Source: DASRFA01 sp035651755
GTDB taxonomy: Bacteria > Desulfobacterota > Binatia > UBA12015
Reading direction: 5' to 3'
Assembly: GCA_035651755.1 (NCBI GenBank)
Contig: DASRFA010000038.1
Span: forward strand, 1 to 43,094
Length of the DNA stretch: 43,094 nt
This document shows, piece after piece, positions 16,301-24,989 of this stretch. Position numbers and translations under genes: made by a program. The notes under the pieces are model-generated. The model ran no database searches, was not told where the DNA came from, and saw only the letters and a list, made by a program, of their open reading frames with translations. Position 1 is the stretch's first letter. Each line of letters starts with the position of its first letter.

Positions 16301-17449
16301 TCAGCGGGTACACATCCTCGCCGGCCGCTGCTTCGCCCGCGCGCCGAGCGGGTGCGCGCGGAAGAAGTCGACGAGCGACGCGGTCCACGTGAGCGGCCAG
16401 CGCACGTGGTTCCCGACGCCGACGGTCGTGCCGCCCGGGTTCGAGCACGGGTCGGCGCTCGCGTCGGGATCGGTGCCGCACGCGTCCTGACAGCCGTTTG
16501 CCGGGAGGAGCGCGCTGTCGATGATCGCGTCCTGCACGCCGATCCCGAGCGGCAGGAGCTGGCGCGCGAGGAGCTCGCCGTTCGGGCAGAGGCCGATGAT
16601 GTCGCAGTCGTTGTGCACGTGCATCGTCGGCACGCCGGCGTTCAGGATGCGGACGCGCTCGACCGTGCTCGTCCCCTTCGCGACCGGCACCTGCGGGCAC
16701 GGGTCGTCCATCGCGCGGAACGGGTTGGGCGCGCTGAACACGGCGATCGCGGCAACGCTCGGCCGCATGAGGCCCCAGAGGTAGGCCATCGCCGCGCCGT
16801 TCGACCAGCCGGTCGCGAAGATTCGATTCTCGTCGACGACGCCGCGCGCGATCTGCTCGTCGACGAAGTGGTCGATGGTCGCCGCGTCGACGTTCTCCTC
16901 GGGATCGCAGGGGTTCAGGTTGCGGTACCAGTTGTCCCAGCCGGTCTGCCGGCGATCGGGCTCGGGGTAGTAGTGGCACGTCTTCCGACCCTCGGGCGCG
17001 AGCAGGATGAAGCCGCGGCGCGACGAGTCGTCGCTCACGTTCGCGGTCTGGACGAACGGCACGAGATTCGTGACCTGCCAGGCGGAGTCCGCGGTCGCGA
17101 TCGACGGATGGAGGTAGACGACGAGCGGCAGCGGTCCGGACGGCGCCGAGATCGGCTCGTAGAGGCACGCGTAGCGCGGCGTGCCGTCGCGATCGGGCAC
17201 CGGACCGAGGCGCGTGCCGCCGACGCACTCCGGGACGACCGCGACCTCCGCCGCGTCGTAGCGCGCCGGGTCGTTGCCGTAGCGGTCGCACGTCGCCGTC
17301 GGCACGCAGACCGGATCGTCCATTGCCGGGCAGGTCTGCGCGATCGCAGCTCGCGGCGCGGGCGCGAGCGCTACGGTCGCCGTGGCGACGACGAGCGCGG
17401 CGCGCGCCGCGCGAGAAGCTTTTTCGGTGAGCGACTTGCACGTCGGCAT
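16301..17449 (-). CDS. Secreted PHB-depolymerase-like / feruloyl-esterase-like alpha/beta hydrolase
   Basis: A 382-residue protein with a signal peptide (hydrophobic run, cleavage near AAIA-Q). The fold is that of extracellular poly(3-hydroxybutyrate) depolymerase (LpqC) esterases: LPLVVYLHPSIATADSAWQV, the nucleophile in FATGWSNGAAMAYLWG (GxSxG), and a C-terminal His in VGNHVRWPLTWTASLVDFF. At least twelve Cys in the mature part suggest disulfides outside the cytoplasm. An RGFILLAPEGRKTCHYY segment resembles related esterases. Possible substrates are polyester, feruloyl or acetyl groups on polymers; sequence alone does not decide. It is a single gene with its own ribosome site (GGAGG, about five bases upstream). 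Confidence 0.8.
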   Translation of the reverse strand: MPTCKSLTEKASRAARAALVVATATVALAPAPRAAIAQTCPAMDDPVCVPTATCDRYGNDPARYDAAEVAVVPECVGGTRLGPVPDRDGTPRYACLYEPISAPSGPLPLVVYLHPSIATADSAWQVTNLVPFVQTANVSDDSSRRGFILLAPEGRKTCHYYPEPDRRQTGWDNWYRNLNPCDPEENVDAATIDHFVDEQIARGVVDENRIFATGWSNGAAMAYLWGLMRPSVAAIAVFSAPNPFRAMDDPCPQVPVAKGTSTVERVRILNAGVPTMHVHNDCDIIGLCPNGELLARQLLPLGIGVQDAIIDSALLPANGCQDACGTDPDASADPCSNPGGTTVGVGNHVRWPLTWTASLVDFFRAHPLGARAKQRPARMCTR

Positions 17450-17571
17450 GGGGGCCTCCTCGAGCAGTCCCTATCCGGACGAGGCCGTCTGCCGTCAGAC
17501 CGATTTTGTGCGCGCGCGACCCGGTGCTTCTACGCGGAGCGCGCTCGCCCGCCCGCCGTCGCGCGCCGGTG

Positions 17572-18741
17572 CTACGCGAACGAGGCGCGGAATCCGCGGT
17601 ACCCGCGGAGAACGTTGTTCAGCACGATCTGGGAGTTGCCGATCTCGATCCGACGAACGCGCGCCGCCATCGCGTGCAGCAGCGACTGCATCTCGAGCTC
17701 GGCGAGATGGCTGCCGGCGCAGCGGTGCACGCCGTGGCCGAAGCCGAGATGGTCCTTCGCGTCGCGGGTGACGTCGAACCGATCGGGCCCGGGGTACCGG
17801 CGCTCGTCGCGGTTGGCCGCCGCGTACAGGACGAGGACCCGGTCGCCCGCCGGAATCACGGTGCCGTCGACGGAATAGTCCTCGACGGCGAGCCGCGTGA
17901 ACGCCCGGACCGGCGACTCCAGGCGGAGCGCCTCGTGGACGGCGCGCGGAACGAGGACGCGATCCTTCCGCACGAGCTCCCATTGCTCGGGATGCCGGCC
18001 GAGCTCGAAGAGAAGATGCCCGGTCCCGAGGATCGTCGTATCCAAGCTCGGAGCGACGTAGTCGATCAGCATTCCGGCGACGTCTCGGGCCTCGATGCGC
18101 CCCTCTTCCACCGCGGCGTACAGCCGGGCCGCCCAGCCCTCGGGGCGGAGCTGGCTCCGGTCGAGGCCGGCCACGTATTCGGCGAGCTCGAGCACGAAGG
18201 GCAGCGCGCGCTCGCCTCGCTCGTTCATCACGCCGAGCGCGTCGAACATCGCCCCCGCCCATTCGAGCATCCGCTGCCGTCCCGCGTCCGGAAGGCCGAC
18301 GAGCCGCGCGACGACGGAGAGCGGCAGGACCTGGGCGAAGTCGACGATGCCGTCGAAGGAATCGCGAGCGACGAGCCGATCGACGAGCTCGTCCGCCAGC
18401 CCCCGGATCTCGGCCTCGACCTCCGTCAAGGTGCTCGGCATCATCGGGGCCATCAGCGCCTTCCGGAGCCGACGGTGGTCGGCGCCGTCGCTCGTGAGCG
18501 TCACGCGCGACGCGCTCGAGTTCACGACGTCGTTCATCGCGACGCCGCGACCGGAGACCAGGACCGCGTCGGCTCGCAGCGCGGCTCGCACGTCGGCGAA
18601 GCGCGCGATCGCCCAGACGCCATGGGCGCTGAGCCACACCGCGGGGCCGAGGTCGCGGATCGTGCGGTAGATCGGGTACGGATCCGCGATCGCGGCGTCG
18701 GTGTAGAGATCGGTGTCGAGCTCGGGACGTCTCCCGGTCAT
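17572..18741 (-). CDS. Cytochrome P450
   Basis: A soluble bacterial-type P450 of 389 residues starting MTGRRPELDTDLYTDAAIAD. The haem loop is FGHGVHRCAGSHLAELE with the Cys341 thiolate, and the ExxR pair is Glu270/Arg273 in HEALRLES. The I-helix has APSLDTTILG, with Ser-Leu before the Asp-Thr instead of the usual Gly-x, so the oxygen-activating kink may differ from classic class I P450s. The substrate is unknown. Its ATG overlaps the TGA of the upstream TetR gene (ATGA), so the repressor and the enzyme share one message. No ferredoxin gene is adjacent, so electrons must come from elsewhere. Confidence 0.93.
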   Translation of the reverse strand: MTGRRPELDTDLYTDAAIADPYPIYRTIRDLGPAVWLSAHGVWAIARFADVRAALRADAVLVSGRGVAMNDVVNSSASRVTLTSDGADHRRLRKALMAPMMPSTLTEVEAEIRGLADELVDRLVARDSFDGIVDFAQVLPLSVVARLVGLPDAGRQRMLEWAGAMFDALGVMNERGERALPFVLELAEYVAGLDRSQLRPEGWAARLYAAVEEGRIEARDVAGMLIDYVAPSLDTTILGTGHLLFELGRHPEQWELVRKDRVLVPRAVHEALRLESPVRAFTRLAVEDYSVDGTVIPAGDRVLVLYAAANRDERRYPGPDRFDVTRDAKDHLGFGHGVHRCAGSHLAELEMQSLLHAMAARVRRIEIGNSQIVLNNVLRGYRGFRASFA

Positions 18742-19424
18742 GCCGTTCCTCCTCGCGCGGCGGCGGCCGCCGGCGCGTTCGGCAGCAGCATCGCGACGAG
18801 CCCGTCCGCGTGGGTCTCGACCCAGCGCGGAGCAGTCGGCTCGATGCGCGTCAGCAGCCGTGCTTCGGGCGCGTTCACGTAGACGAGCGACGCCGCGCCG
18901 ACCATGACGTAGTGGAGCAGCCGGTCGTCGATCGGCGCCGCGATCCCCGCCTCGCGCAGGCGTCGCCACAGGCGGCGGACCGTCGCGTACAGCGGCTTCA
19001 CATGGCGCTCGGTGATCCACGTGAGCCGGTCGCTCTCCGCGGTCGCTTCGTGGACCATGATCCGGTTCAGCTCGGGACGGCGCGCCGCGAAGCGGACGAA
19101 GCGACGGATCATCTCGGCGAAGGTCGCGGCGGCTTCCGACGCGTCGCCGTTCCGGCGAACCGCCGCTCCGACGTCGAGCCCCGCCGTCGTCCGGCCGAGC
19201 TCCGCGAAGAGGTGGTCGACCGCCGCCGCCCAGAGCGCCTCCTTCGACTCGAAGTGATAGTTGATCTGCGGCTGATGGGCGCCGATGCGACGCGCGATGG
19301 CATGCGTCGAAGCGCCGTCGAAACCCTTCGCGCCGAACTCGACGAGCGCGGCGTCGAGCAGGCGCTCGCGGATGTCGTCGCGAACCACCCGCACGCGGCG
19401 CGCCTTTCGCCTCGCTTGCTTCAC
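18738..19424 (-). CDS. TetR-family regulator co-transcribed with P450
   Basis: The chosen start is GTG at 19424; a longer frame would run through the operator. The 228-residue protein has the TetR helix-turn-helix at residues about 9-60 (RERLLDAALVEFGAKGFDGA, then STHAIARRIGAHQPQINYHF, then ESKEALWAAAV) and a variable C-terminal ligand domain. It ends with TGA overlapping the P450 ATG. A perfect palindrome lies 15 bases upstream of the start, placed to control both this operon and the divergent PPOX gene. A likely model is a repressor relieved by the P450 substrate or a related lipophilic compound; that is inference. Confidence 0.88.
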   Translation of the reverse strand: MKQARRKARRVRVVRDDIRERLLDAALVEFGAKGFDGASTHAIARRIGAHQPQINYHFESKEALWAAAVDHLFAELGRTTAGLDVGAAVRRNGDASEAAATFAEMIRRFVRFAARRPELNRIMVHEATAESDRLTWITERHVKPLYATVRRLWRRLREAGIAAPIDDRLLHYVMVGAASLVYVNAPEARLLTRIEPTAPRWVETHADGLVAMLLPNAPAAAAARGGTA

Positions 19425-19438
19425 GCGGCCGTCGTAGC

Positions 19439-19458
19439 TTATTATCAGGCGATAATAA
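19439..19458. promoter_or_regulatory. Perfect palindrome, probable TetR operator
   Basis: TTATTATCAGGCGATAATAA is a perfect 8-base inverted repeat with a 4-base spacer. It is strikingly AT-rich in a GC-rich region. It sits between the TetR start (19424) and the divergent PPOX start (19477), where a repressor would cover both promoters. Confidence 0.75.
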
Positions 19459-19476
19459 ACCCCGAGGAGGGAGCTC

Positions 19477-20052
19477 GTGCAGCTATTGCCCCTGTCTCCG
19501 GAGCCGTTTGCGGCCCCGACCGATCGCGACATGCTCCCGTCGGAGCGGCGCGCGTTCGTGCGCACGCACCGGACCTGCATCTTCGGCTACGCGCGGCGCG
19601 CCGACGGCCCGTCGATGTCGGTCGTCTACTACGTCCCGACGGACGACGACGAGCTCCTGATCTCGACCATGCGGGGTCGCGCGAAGGCGAAGGCCGTCGC
19701 GCGCAGCGGCAAGGCGAGCCTCTGCGTCCTCGACGAGCGCTGGCCGTTCGCCTACCTCCAGGTCTATTGCGACGCGCGCGTCGACGCGGAGCCGAAGCTC
19801 GTGGTCGACGTGATGATGGCCGTCGGCGAGCGGATGTCGGGCCAGCGGCTTCCCGAGGAAGCCCGGCCGGCGGTCGAGGCGATGGCGAAGGACGAAGACC
19901 GCGTCGTCCTCCGCTGCCGTCCGTACTCGACCTTCGCACAGCCGCCGCGGCACCTGCACCGAAACGATCAGGCCGAGCGAATCACTCACTGGATCTCGGC
20001 GGCCATGCCGTGGGACGCGCGCGACGACGGCCCGACGGAGCCGCCGGCCTAG
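19477..20052 (+). CDS. PPOX-type (pyridoxamine-phosphate-oxidase-fold) flavin or F420 protein
   Basis: A 191-residue protein with GTG start and a strong GAGGAGGGA site. The split-barrel signature is visible: ERRAFVRTHRTCIFGYARRA, the strand VVYYVPTDDDELLISTMRGR, AKAKAVARSGKASLCVLDER and WPFAYLQVYCDARVD. This is the pattern of PPOX-class F420- or FMN-binding oxidoreductases. The C-terminal part holds PRHLHRNDQAE and may close over the cofactor. It is transcribed away from the TetR-P450 pair, with the palindromic operator between, so it may act in the same pathway (reduction or detoxification of a hydrophobic compound). The cofactor is not certain. Confidence 0.8.
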   Translation: MQLLPLSPEPFAAPTDRDMLPSERRAFVRTHRTCIFGYARRADGPSMSVVYYVPTDDDELLISTMRGRAKAKAVARSGKASLCVLDERWPFAYLQVYCDARVDAEPKLVVDVMMAVGERMSGQRLPEEARPAVEAMAKDEDRVVLRCRPYSTFAQPPRHLHRNDQAERITHWISAAMPWDARDDGPTEPPA

Positions 20053-20147
20053 TCGGGGCGGCTTGGACCCACCAAGGAGCCGATCGCGCAGTCTCGCCTT
20101 GACCGCCGCGCTCGACGGGCGCCACGCTCGCGGCGGGAGGGGCACCC

Positions 20148-20741
20148 ATGACCGATACGACGAGCTCGCCGCAGCGCGCGTGGAAGGCCGCACGGACCGC
20201 GCGCCGCTGGCTTTGCATCGGCCTCTCCGCCGCGCTGCTCGCTGCGTGCGGCGGCGGCTCGAGCGGTAGCGGAGGCCAGGCGAGCGACCCGCCGGCCGAG
20301 GACTTCGTCGCGCAGGCGAGCGACTTCGACTGCCTCCGCAACTGGGCGCAGGTCCGGAACATGCGGATCGCGAACAAGCTCGGGCACCTCGACGAGGCGG
20401 TGCGCTTCGCCGAGGACCTGCCGGCCGGCGATCAGTTCCCGGTCGGGACGATCGTGCAGCTCTTCCCGGGCGAGGCGATGGTGAAGCGCGGGCCCGACTT
20501 CGATCCCGACAACCACAACTGGGAGTACTTCGAGCTCGCGTTCAGCGCCGCCGGCACCGAGATCCGGAAGCGCGGCCGCGACGAGATCATCAACATGTTC
20601 GGAGGCCAGTGTTTCGGCTGCCACGAGGCCGCGAAGGAGTTCGACTTCATCTGCGAGGAGGACCACGGCTGCGTGAAGCTGCCCGTGACGGGCGAGCAGA
20701 TCGCGGTCCTGCAGAACGCCGACCCGCGCTGCCCGCGATGA
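20148..20741 (+). CDS. Haem lipoprotein related to cytochrome P460
   Basis: A 197-residue lipoprotein: lipobox LLAAC after a Trp/Leu-rich signal, then a Gly/Ser spacer. The central part resembles the P460 fold: GTIVQLFPGEAMVKRGPDFD, WEYFELAFSAAGTEIRKRG, then a single c-type haem site CFGCH in the context INMFGGQCFGCHEAAKEFDF. Two more Cys follow (FICEEDHGC), perhaps a disulfide. P460-type proteins bind c-haem with an extra Lys crosslink and act on small N compounds or as cytochrome c'-beta. The activity here is unknown. The lipid anchor places it in the periplasm. It follows the PPOX gene by 95 bases. Confidence 0.75.
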   Translation: MTDTTSSPQRAWKAARTARRWLCIGLSAALLAACGGGSSGSGGQASDPPAEDFVAQASDFDCLRNWAQVRNMRIANKLGHLDEAVRFAEDLPAGDQFPVGTIVQLFPGEAMVKRGPDFDPDNHNWEYFELAFSAAGTEIRKRGRDEIINMFGGQCFGCHEAAKEFDFICEEDHGCVKLPVTGEQIAVLQNADPRCPR

Positions 20742-20762
20742 CCCGGGAAGCGCGTCCGGCCG

Positions 20763-21050
20763 TCAGCCGCGCGCGGGCGCGATCGCGGTCGTCGGGTCGA
20801 TGACCGCCGTCACCTCCGTGATCCGCGTCGCCGGGAAGCCGCTCTTCTCGGCGTGCCGGCGGATCACCGCCTCGTCCTCGGCGAGGTACACGCAGAACGT
20901 CTTGTTCCCCGCGACGTAGGACTGCTGCCACTGGATCGCCGGCGCGAGCTCGGCCAGCACGTCGTTCGACTTCCGCGCCGCCGACGCGAGCTCGCACGAG
21001 TCGAGGCCGCCCACGCCCGGGATGTCGCGCTCGATGATGAACTTCCGCAT
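20763..21050 (-). CDS. DUF4242 (SCO4226-like) small protein
   Basis: A 95-residue protein with the DUF4242 pattern: KFIIERDIPGVGG at the start, WQQSYVAGNKTFCVYLAEDE in the middle and AEKSGFPATRITEVTAVIDP near the end. Relatives include the nickel-binding SCO4226. GGAGG lies five bases before the ATG. The fold is a small ferredoxin-like alpha-beta barrel that usually dimerises; the function is unknown. The divergent GlxA-type regulator starts about 100 bases away, so the pair may be a regulator-target unit. It converges on the P460-like gene with about 21 bases between stops. Confidence 0.82.
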   Translation of the reverse strand: MRKFIIERDIPGVGGLDSCELASAARKSNDVLAELAPAIQWQQSYVAGNKTFCVYLAEDEAVIRRHAEKSGFPATRITEVTAVIDPTTAIAPARG

Positions 21051-21153
21051 GTTCGCCTCCGTTCGTGACGGCCGTTCGCGCCGTCGCCGCTTCGATGCTG
21101 CACTTTCGCCCCGATCGGCGATTGCGACCAGACGGCAGATGTGACATCGTACC

Positions 21154-22191
21154 GTGGTGATCACGCCAAAGCGGCCGAAACGCCGCGCGGGCGCCGGCGC
21201 GTCCGGCGCGATCGACGTGACCGTGCTCTTCCTCGAGTGCAGCCACGCGTCGACCTCGGTCGGGCCGCTCGAGGTCTTCCGCGCCGCGGGCACGCTCTGG
21301 AACGCCATCGTCGCGACCGAGCCGTCGCCGGCCTTCCGGGTGCGGACGGCATCGATCGGCGGACGCCCCGTCCATCCCGACGGCCCGTACGCGATCGTCC
21401 CCGACGAGGCCCTCGAATCGGTGCGGTCGACCGATCTCGTGTTCGTCCCCTCGGGCGGGCTCGGCCTGGACGAGTCGCTCGAGCGGAACGCGCCGGTCGT
21501 CCGCTTCCTCCGACGCGCGCACGCGCGCGGCGCGCGCATCGCCGCGGTGTGCTCGGGCGTCGCGCTGCTGGCGGCGTCCGGTCTCCTCGACGGCAAGGCC
21601 GCGACGACGCACTGGGGCCTCGCCGAGGAGTACCGCGCGCGCTTTCCCGCGGTCGACTGGCGGCCGGCCGACCTCGTGACCGAAGAGGACGGCCTCTACT
21701 GCGGCGGCGGCGTGTACGCCGCGCTCGACCTGTCGCTCTACCTCGTCGAGAAGCTCTGCAGCCGGGAGCTCGCGCTGCAGTGCGCGCGAGCGCTCCTGAT
21801 CGACATGCCGAGGCCCTGCCAGGCCGGCTTCGCCGTCCTGCCGATGGGAAAGCGGCACGGAGATCCCGCGATCCGGCGCGCCGAGGACTGGATCCACCGG
21901 CACTGCCGCGAGGAGTTCCGCTTCGAGGGGCTCGCGCGCGAGCTCGGCATGAGCCGGCGGAATTTCATCCGGCGCTTCAAGGCGGCGACTGGATTCCCGC
22001 CGGTCGAGTACCTGCAGCGGCTCCGCGTCGGCGCGGCGCGCCGCCTCCTCGAGGAGGACGCGATCTCCGTGCAGGAGGTCGGCGCCGCCGTCGGCTACGA
22101 GGACGGAGCCTTCTTCCGGAGCCTCTTCAAGCGCCACACGGGTCTCGCCCCGGCCGCGTATCGCCGCCAGTTCGGGAGGACGGCCGCGTAG
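21154..22191 (+). CDS. GlxA-type transcriptional regulator (DJ-1/PfpI plus AraC)
   Basis: A 345-residue protein. Residues about 20-195 form a DJ-1/PfpI domain: DVTVLFLECSHASTSVGPLE, the nucleophile-elbow region IAAVCSGVALLAASGLLDGK and TTHWGLAEEYRARFPAVDW. Residues about 235-340 form an AraC-type double helix-turn-helix: FEGLARELGMSRRNFIRRFK, then VEYLQRLRVGAARRLLEED and VGYEDGAFFRSLFKRHTG. This is the arrangement of FtrA/GlxA regulators, usually activators. It diverges from the DUF4242 gene and probably controls it; there is no evidence for a wider regulon. A 12-base perfect hairpin follows the stop. Confidence 0.9.
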   Translation: MVITPKRPKRRAGAGASGAIDVTVLFLECSHASTSVGPLEVFRAAGTLWNAIVATEPSPAFRVRTASIGGRPVHPDGPYAIVPDEALESVRSTDLVFVPSGGLGLDESLERNAPVVRFLRRAHARGARIAAVCSGVALLAASGLLDGKAATTHWGLAEEYRARFPAVDWRPADLVTEEDGLYCGGGVYAALDLSLYLVEKLCSRELALQCARALLIDMPRPCQAGFAVLPMGKRHGDPAIRRAEDWIHRHCREEFRFEGLARELGMSRRNFIRRFKAATGFPPVEYLQRLRVGAARRLLEEDAISVQEVGAAVGYEDGAFFRSLFKRHTGLAPAAYRRQFGRTAA

Positions 22192-22196
22192 GCGAT

Positions 22197-22225
22197 CCGC
22201 CGCCGCGGGCCTGCCGCGGCGGCGG
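22197..22225. terminator. Perfect 12-base-stem hairpin between convergent genes
   Basis: CCGCCGCCGCGG (22197-22208) is perfectly complementary to 22214-22225 around the five-base loop GCCTG. It starts six bases after the GlxA-type stop and ends 27 bases before the stop of the convergent VOC gene, so it may end both transcripts. A second GC-rich repeat follows. No U-run is present. Confidence 0.6.
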
Positions 22226-22252
22226 CGCTTCGACCGCCGCGGCGGGTGCGGA

Positions 22253-22711
22253 TCAGCCGGCCGCGGCGGCTCCCTTGAACATCGCGGCGGCGCGCTTCTT
22301 CATCTCCCTCGGCGCCACTTCCTCGCGCCGGCTGGCGATGCTCCAGCGGTTTCCCGCCGGGTCGGTGACGCTCCCGAAGCGGTCGCCCCAGAACATGTCC
22401 TGCGGCTGCATCACGACCGCCCCGCCCGCCTTCACGGCCTTGGCGAACGTCTTGTCCGCGTCCTCGACGTAGAGGTAGAGGCTCGCGGGCTGCGGGCCCA
22501 CGTCGCCCATCGGGTCGTTCAGCATGAGGATCGAGTCGCCGACCTGGATCTCGGCGTGCGCGATCTTCCCATCCGGCGCCTCGAGCTTCATCAGGAGCTT
22601 CGCACCGAACGCCTTCTTGCAGAACTCGATCGTCTGGCGCGAGTCCGCCTGAATGAGCGACGGCGTTACGGTGTGATAGCCCTTGGGAATCGGTCGCACC
22701 TTCTTCGGCAT
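22253..22711 (-). CDS. VOC-family (PhnB-like) protein
   Basis: A 152-residue protein of the vicinal oxygen chelate superfamily, PhnB/YaeR-like. Features are YHTVTPSLIQADSRQTIEFC, then KKAFGAKLLMKLEAPDGK, IAHAEIQVGDSILMLNDPMG, SLYLYVEDADKTFAKAVKAG, DMFWGDRFGSVTDPAGNRW and a basic tail. The two beta-alpha-beta-beta-beta halves normally hold a metal, but VOC members vary and no activity can be assigned. It is a single gene divergent from the GH3 gene; about 124 bases between them should carry both promoters. Confidence 0.85.
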   Translation of the reverse strand: MPKKVRPIPKGYHTVTPSLIQADSRQTIEFCKKAFGAKLLMKLEAPDGKIAHAEIQVGDSILMLNDPMGDVGPQPASLYLYVEDADKTFAKAVKAGGAVVMQPQDMFWGDRFGSVTDPAGNRWSIASRREEVAPREMKKRAAAMFKGAAAAG

Positions 22712-22835
22712 GGATTCTCCTCCTCCGCGCGCGGCATCTTCGCCGCTCGTCGTCGTGTCGAGGCTAGGTCCGTCGCCGAACCGCTGCAATCCGCGCGCTT
22801 GTGCTGGACGCGGCGCGCACGGCAAAACCGCCGTC

Positions 22836-24989
22836 ATGCGACGTTCACGGCAGCGTAACGCGCGCGGGGTCGCGGCATCGGGCGCCGCGTCGGCGGCGGC
22901 GCGCGCATCGCTCGCGGCGCTCCTCCTCCTGGCGGCCGCGTGCAGCGACGCGACCTCTCCGGCCGGCGGCCCGGTCGATTATCGCGACCCGACCGCGCCG
23001 GTCGAAGCGCGTGTCGCCGACCTGCTCGCGCACATGACGCTCGCCGACAAGGTCGCGCAGATGCACGGCCTCCAGCTCGACGCGATCCAGGGCGTCTACC
23101 ACACGCCGGACGACGAGCGCCTCGGGATCCCGGGCTTCCGGATGTGCGACGGCCCGCGCGGCGTGAGCGGCTTGACCGGCCACACGACCGCGTTCCCGGT
23201 CGCGGCGGCCCGCGCAGCGACCTTCGATCCGGAGCTGGAGCGCGAGGTCGGCCGCGCGATCGGCCGCGAGGCGCGCGCCCGCGGCGCGAACGTCATCCTC
23301 GCGCCGACGATCAACCTGCTGCGCAATCCCCAGTGGGGCCGCGCGCAGGAGACCTACGGCGAGGACTCCTTCGTCCTCGGCGAGATGGGGGCCGCGTTCG
23401 TGCGCGGCGCGCAGGAGATGGTCGTCGCGAGCGTCAAGCACTTCGCGATGAACAGCATCGAGGACACCCGCTTCGACGTGAGCGTCGAGGCCGACGAGCG
23501 CACGCTGCGCGAGGTCTACCTCCCGCACTTCCGGAAGGCCGTGCAGGCCGGCGTCGGCTCGGTCATGAGCGCCTACAACCGCGTCCGGGGGCTGTACTGC
23601 GCCGAGAACGCGCACCTCCTGGGCGACATCCTGAAGGGCGAGTGGGGCTTCGACGGCTTCGTCGAGTCCGACTGGACCCTCGGGACGCGCAGCACGGTCC
23701 CGTCGGCGCTCGCCGGGCTCGACGTCGAGATGCCGTCGGCGATCTACTACGGCGACGCGCTCGTGGCCGCGGTCGAGTCGGGTGAGGTCCCCGAATCGGT
23801 CATCGACGAAGCGGTGACCCGCATCCTGCGGATCAAGTTCCGGTTCGGCATCTTCGACGGGCTCCCGCCCGTCGATACGGCGGTGATCGAGAGCCCGGAG
23901 CACCGCCAGCTCGCGCTCGAGGTGGAGCGCCGCGCGATCGTCATGCTCCGGAACGAGGGCGCGACGCTGCCGTTCGAGCGCGCGTCGCTGCGGCGGATCG
24001 CCGTCGTCGGCCTCCTCGCCGACCGCGCGAATCTCGGCGACGTCGGCAGCAGCTTCGTGAACCCCACGAGCCCGGTGACGCCGCTCGCCGGCATCCGGAA
24101 CCGCGCGGGCGGAATCGAGATCACGGCGATCACGACGAACGCGCCGTCGGCGGCACAGCTCGCCGACGTCGCGAGCGCGGACGCGGCGGTCGTCGTCGTC
24201 GGGCTCGACGCCCGCGACGAAGGCGAGCTCGGCCCGGGCATCGGCGGCGATCGCGACTCGCTCGACCTCGCGCCCGAGCAGGTGCAGCTCGTGCACGACG
24301 TCGCCTCGCGTCAAGCGCGGACCGTGGTCGTGATCGAGGGAAGCGGCTCGGTGCTCGTCGAGCCCTTCGTCGACGAGGTGGGCGCGATCCTTTTCCCGTT
24401 CTATCCCGGCGTCGAGGGCGGCAACGCGATCGCCGACGTCCTGTTCGGCGACGTCGTCCCTTCCGGGAAGCTTCCCGTCACGTTCCCGCGCTCGCCCGAC
24501 CAGCTTCCGCCGTTCGATCACACGTCGACGGTCGTGTTCTACGACGACGACCCGGGCTATCGCTTCGTCGATCGCCACGGCTTCGAGCCGAGGTATCCCT
24601 TCGGCTTCGGTCTCAGCTACACGAGCTTCGCGCTCTCCGGCCTCGCGCTCGAGGCCGCCGACGTTCCGACCGACGGCACGATCCGCGCGCGCGTCGACGT
24701 GACGAACACCGGCCGGCGCGCCGGTGACGAGGTCGTGCAGCTCTACGTGAGCCATCCCGCGTCGGCCGTCCGGCGGCCGGTGCGCGAGCTGAGGGCGTTC
24801 CGCCGGGTGTCGATCCCGGCCGGCGAGACCGCGACGGTGGAGCTCGCGGTGCCGGTCGGCGAGCTCGCCTACTGGGACGACCCGGCGGGCGCGTGGGTCG
24901 TCGAGCCGACGACGTACCGCATCGAGGTCGGGACGTCGTCGCGCGACCTGCCGCTCGCGGCCGACGTGCGGGTATCGGCAGGAGGTTAG
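22836..24989 (+). CDS. Lipoprotein glycoside hydrolase family 3 (beta-glucosidase-like)
   Basis: A 717-residue protein with lipobox LLAAAC and the full GH3 layout: N-terminal TIM-like domain, alpha/beta sandwich and C-terminal Fn3-like domain. Visible are MCDGPRGV, ANVILAPTINLLRNPQWGRA, VKHFAMNSIEDTR, the probable nucleophile Asp in GFVESDWTLG, the GH3_C region LFPFYPGVEGGNAIADVLFG and YPFGFGLSYTSF at the Fn3 domain. GH3 enzymes hydrolyse beta-glucosides, beta-xylosides or related bonds; the exact bond is unclear. The lipid anchor suggests outer-membrane digestion, alongside the GH27 lipoprotein 14 kb away. Its stop overlaps the TetR gene by four bases tail to tail. Confidence 0.9.
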   Translation: MRRSRQRNARGVAASGAASAAARASLAALLLLAAACSDATSPAGGPVDYRDPTAPVEARVADLLAHMTLADKVAQMHGLQLDAIQGVYHTPDDERLGIPGFRMCDGPRGVSGLTGHTTAFPVAAARAATFDPELEREVGRAIGREARARGANVILAPTINLLRNPQWGRAQETYGEDSFVLGEMGAAFVRGAQEMVVASVKHFAMNSIEDTRFDVSVEADERTLREVYLPHFRKAVQAGVGSVMSAYNRVRGLYCAENAHLLGDILKGEWGFDGFVESDWTLGTRSTVPSALAGLDVEMPSAIYYGDALVAAVESGEVPESVIDEAVTRILRIKFRFGIFDGLPPVDTAVIESPEHRQLALEVERRAIVMLRNEGATLPFERASLRRIAVVGLLADRANLGDVGSSFVNPTSPVTPLAGIRNRAGGIEITAITTNAPSAAQLADVASADAAVVVVGLDARDEGELGPGIGGDRDSLDLAPEQVQLVHDVASRQARTVVVIEGSGSVLVEPFVDEVGAILFPFYPGVEGGNAIADVLFGDVVPSGKLPVTFPRSPDQLPPFDHTSTVVFYDDDPGYRFVDRHGFEPRYPFGFGLSYTSFALSGLALEAADVPTDGTIRARVDVTNTGRRAGDEVVQLYVSHPASAVRRPVRELRAFRRVSIPAGETATVELAVPVGELAYWDDPAGAWVVEPTTYRIEVGTSSRDLPLAADVRVSAGG

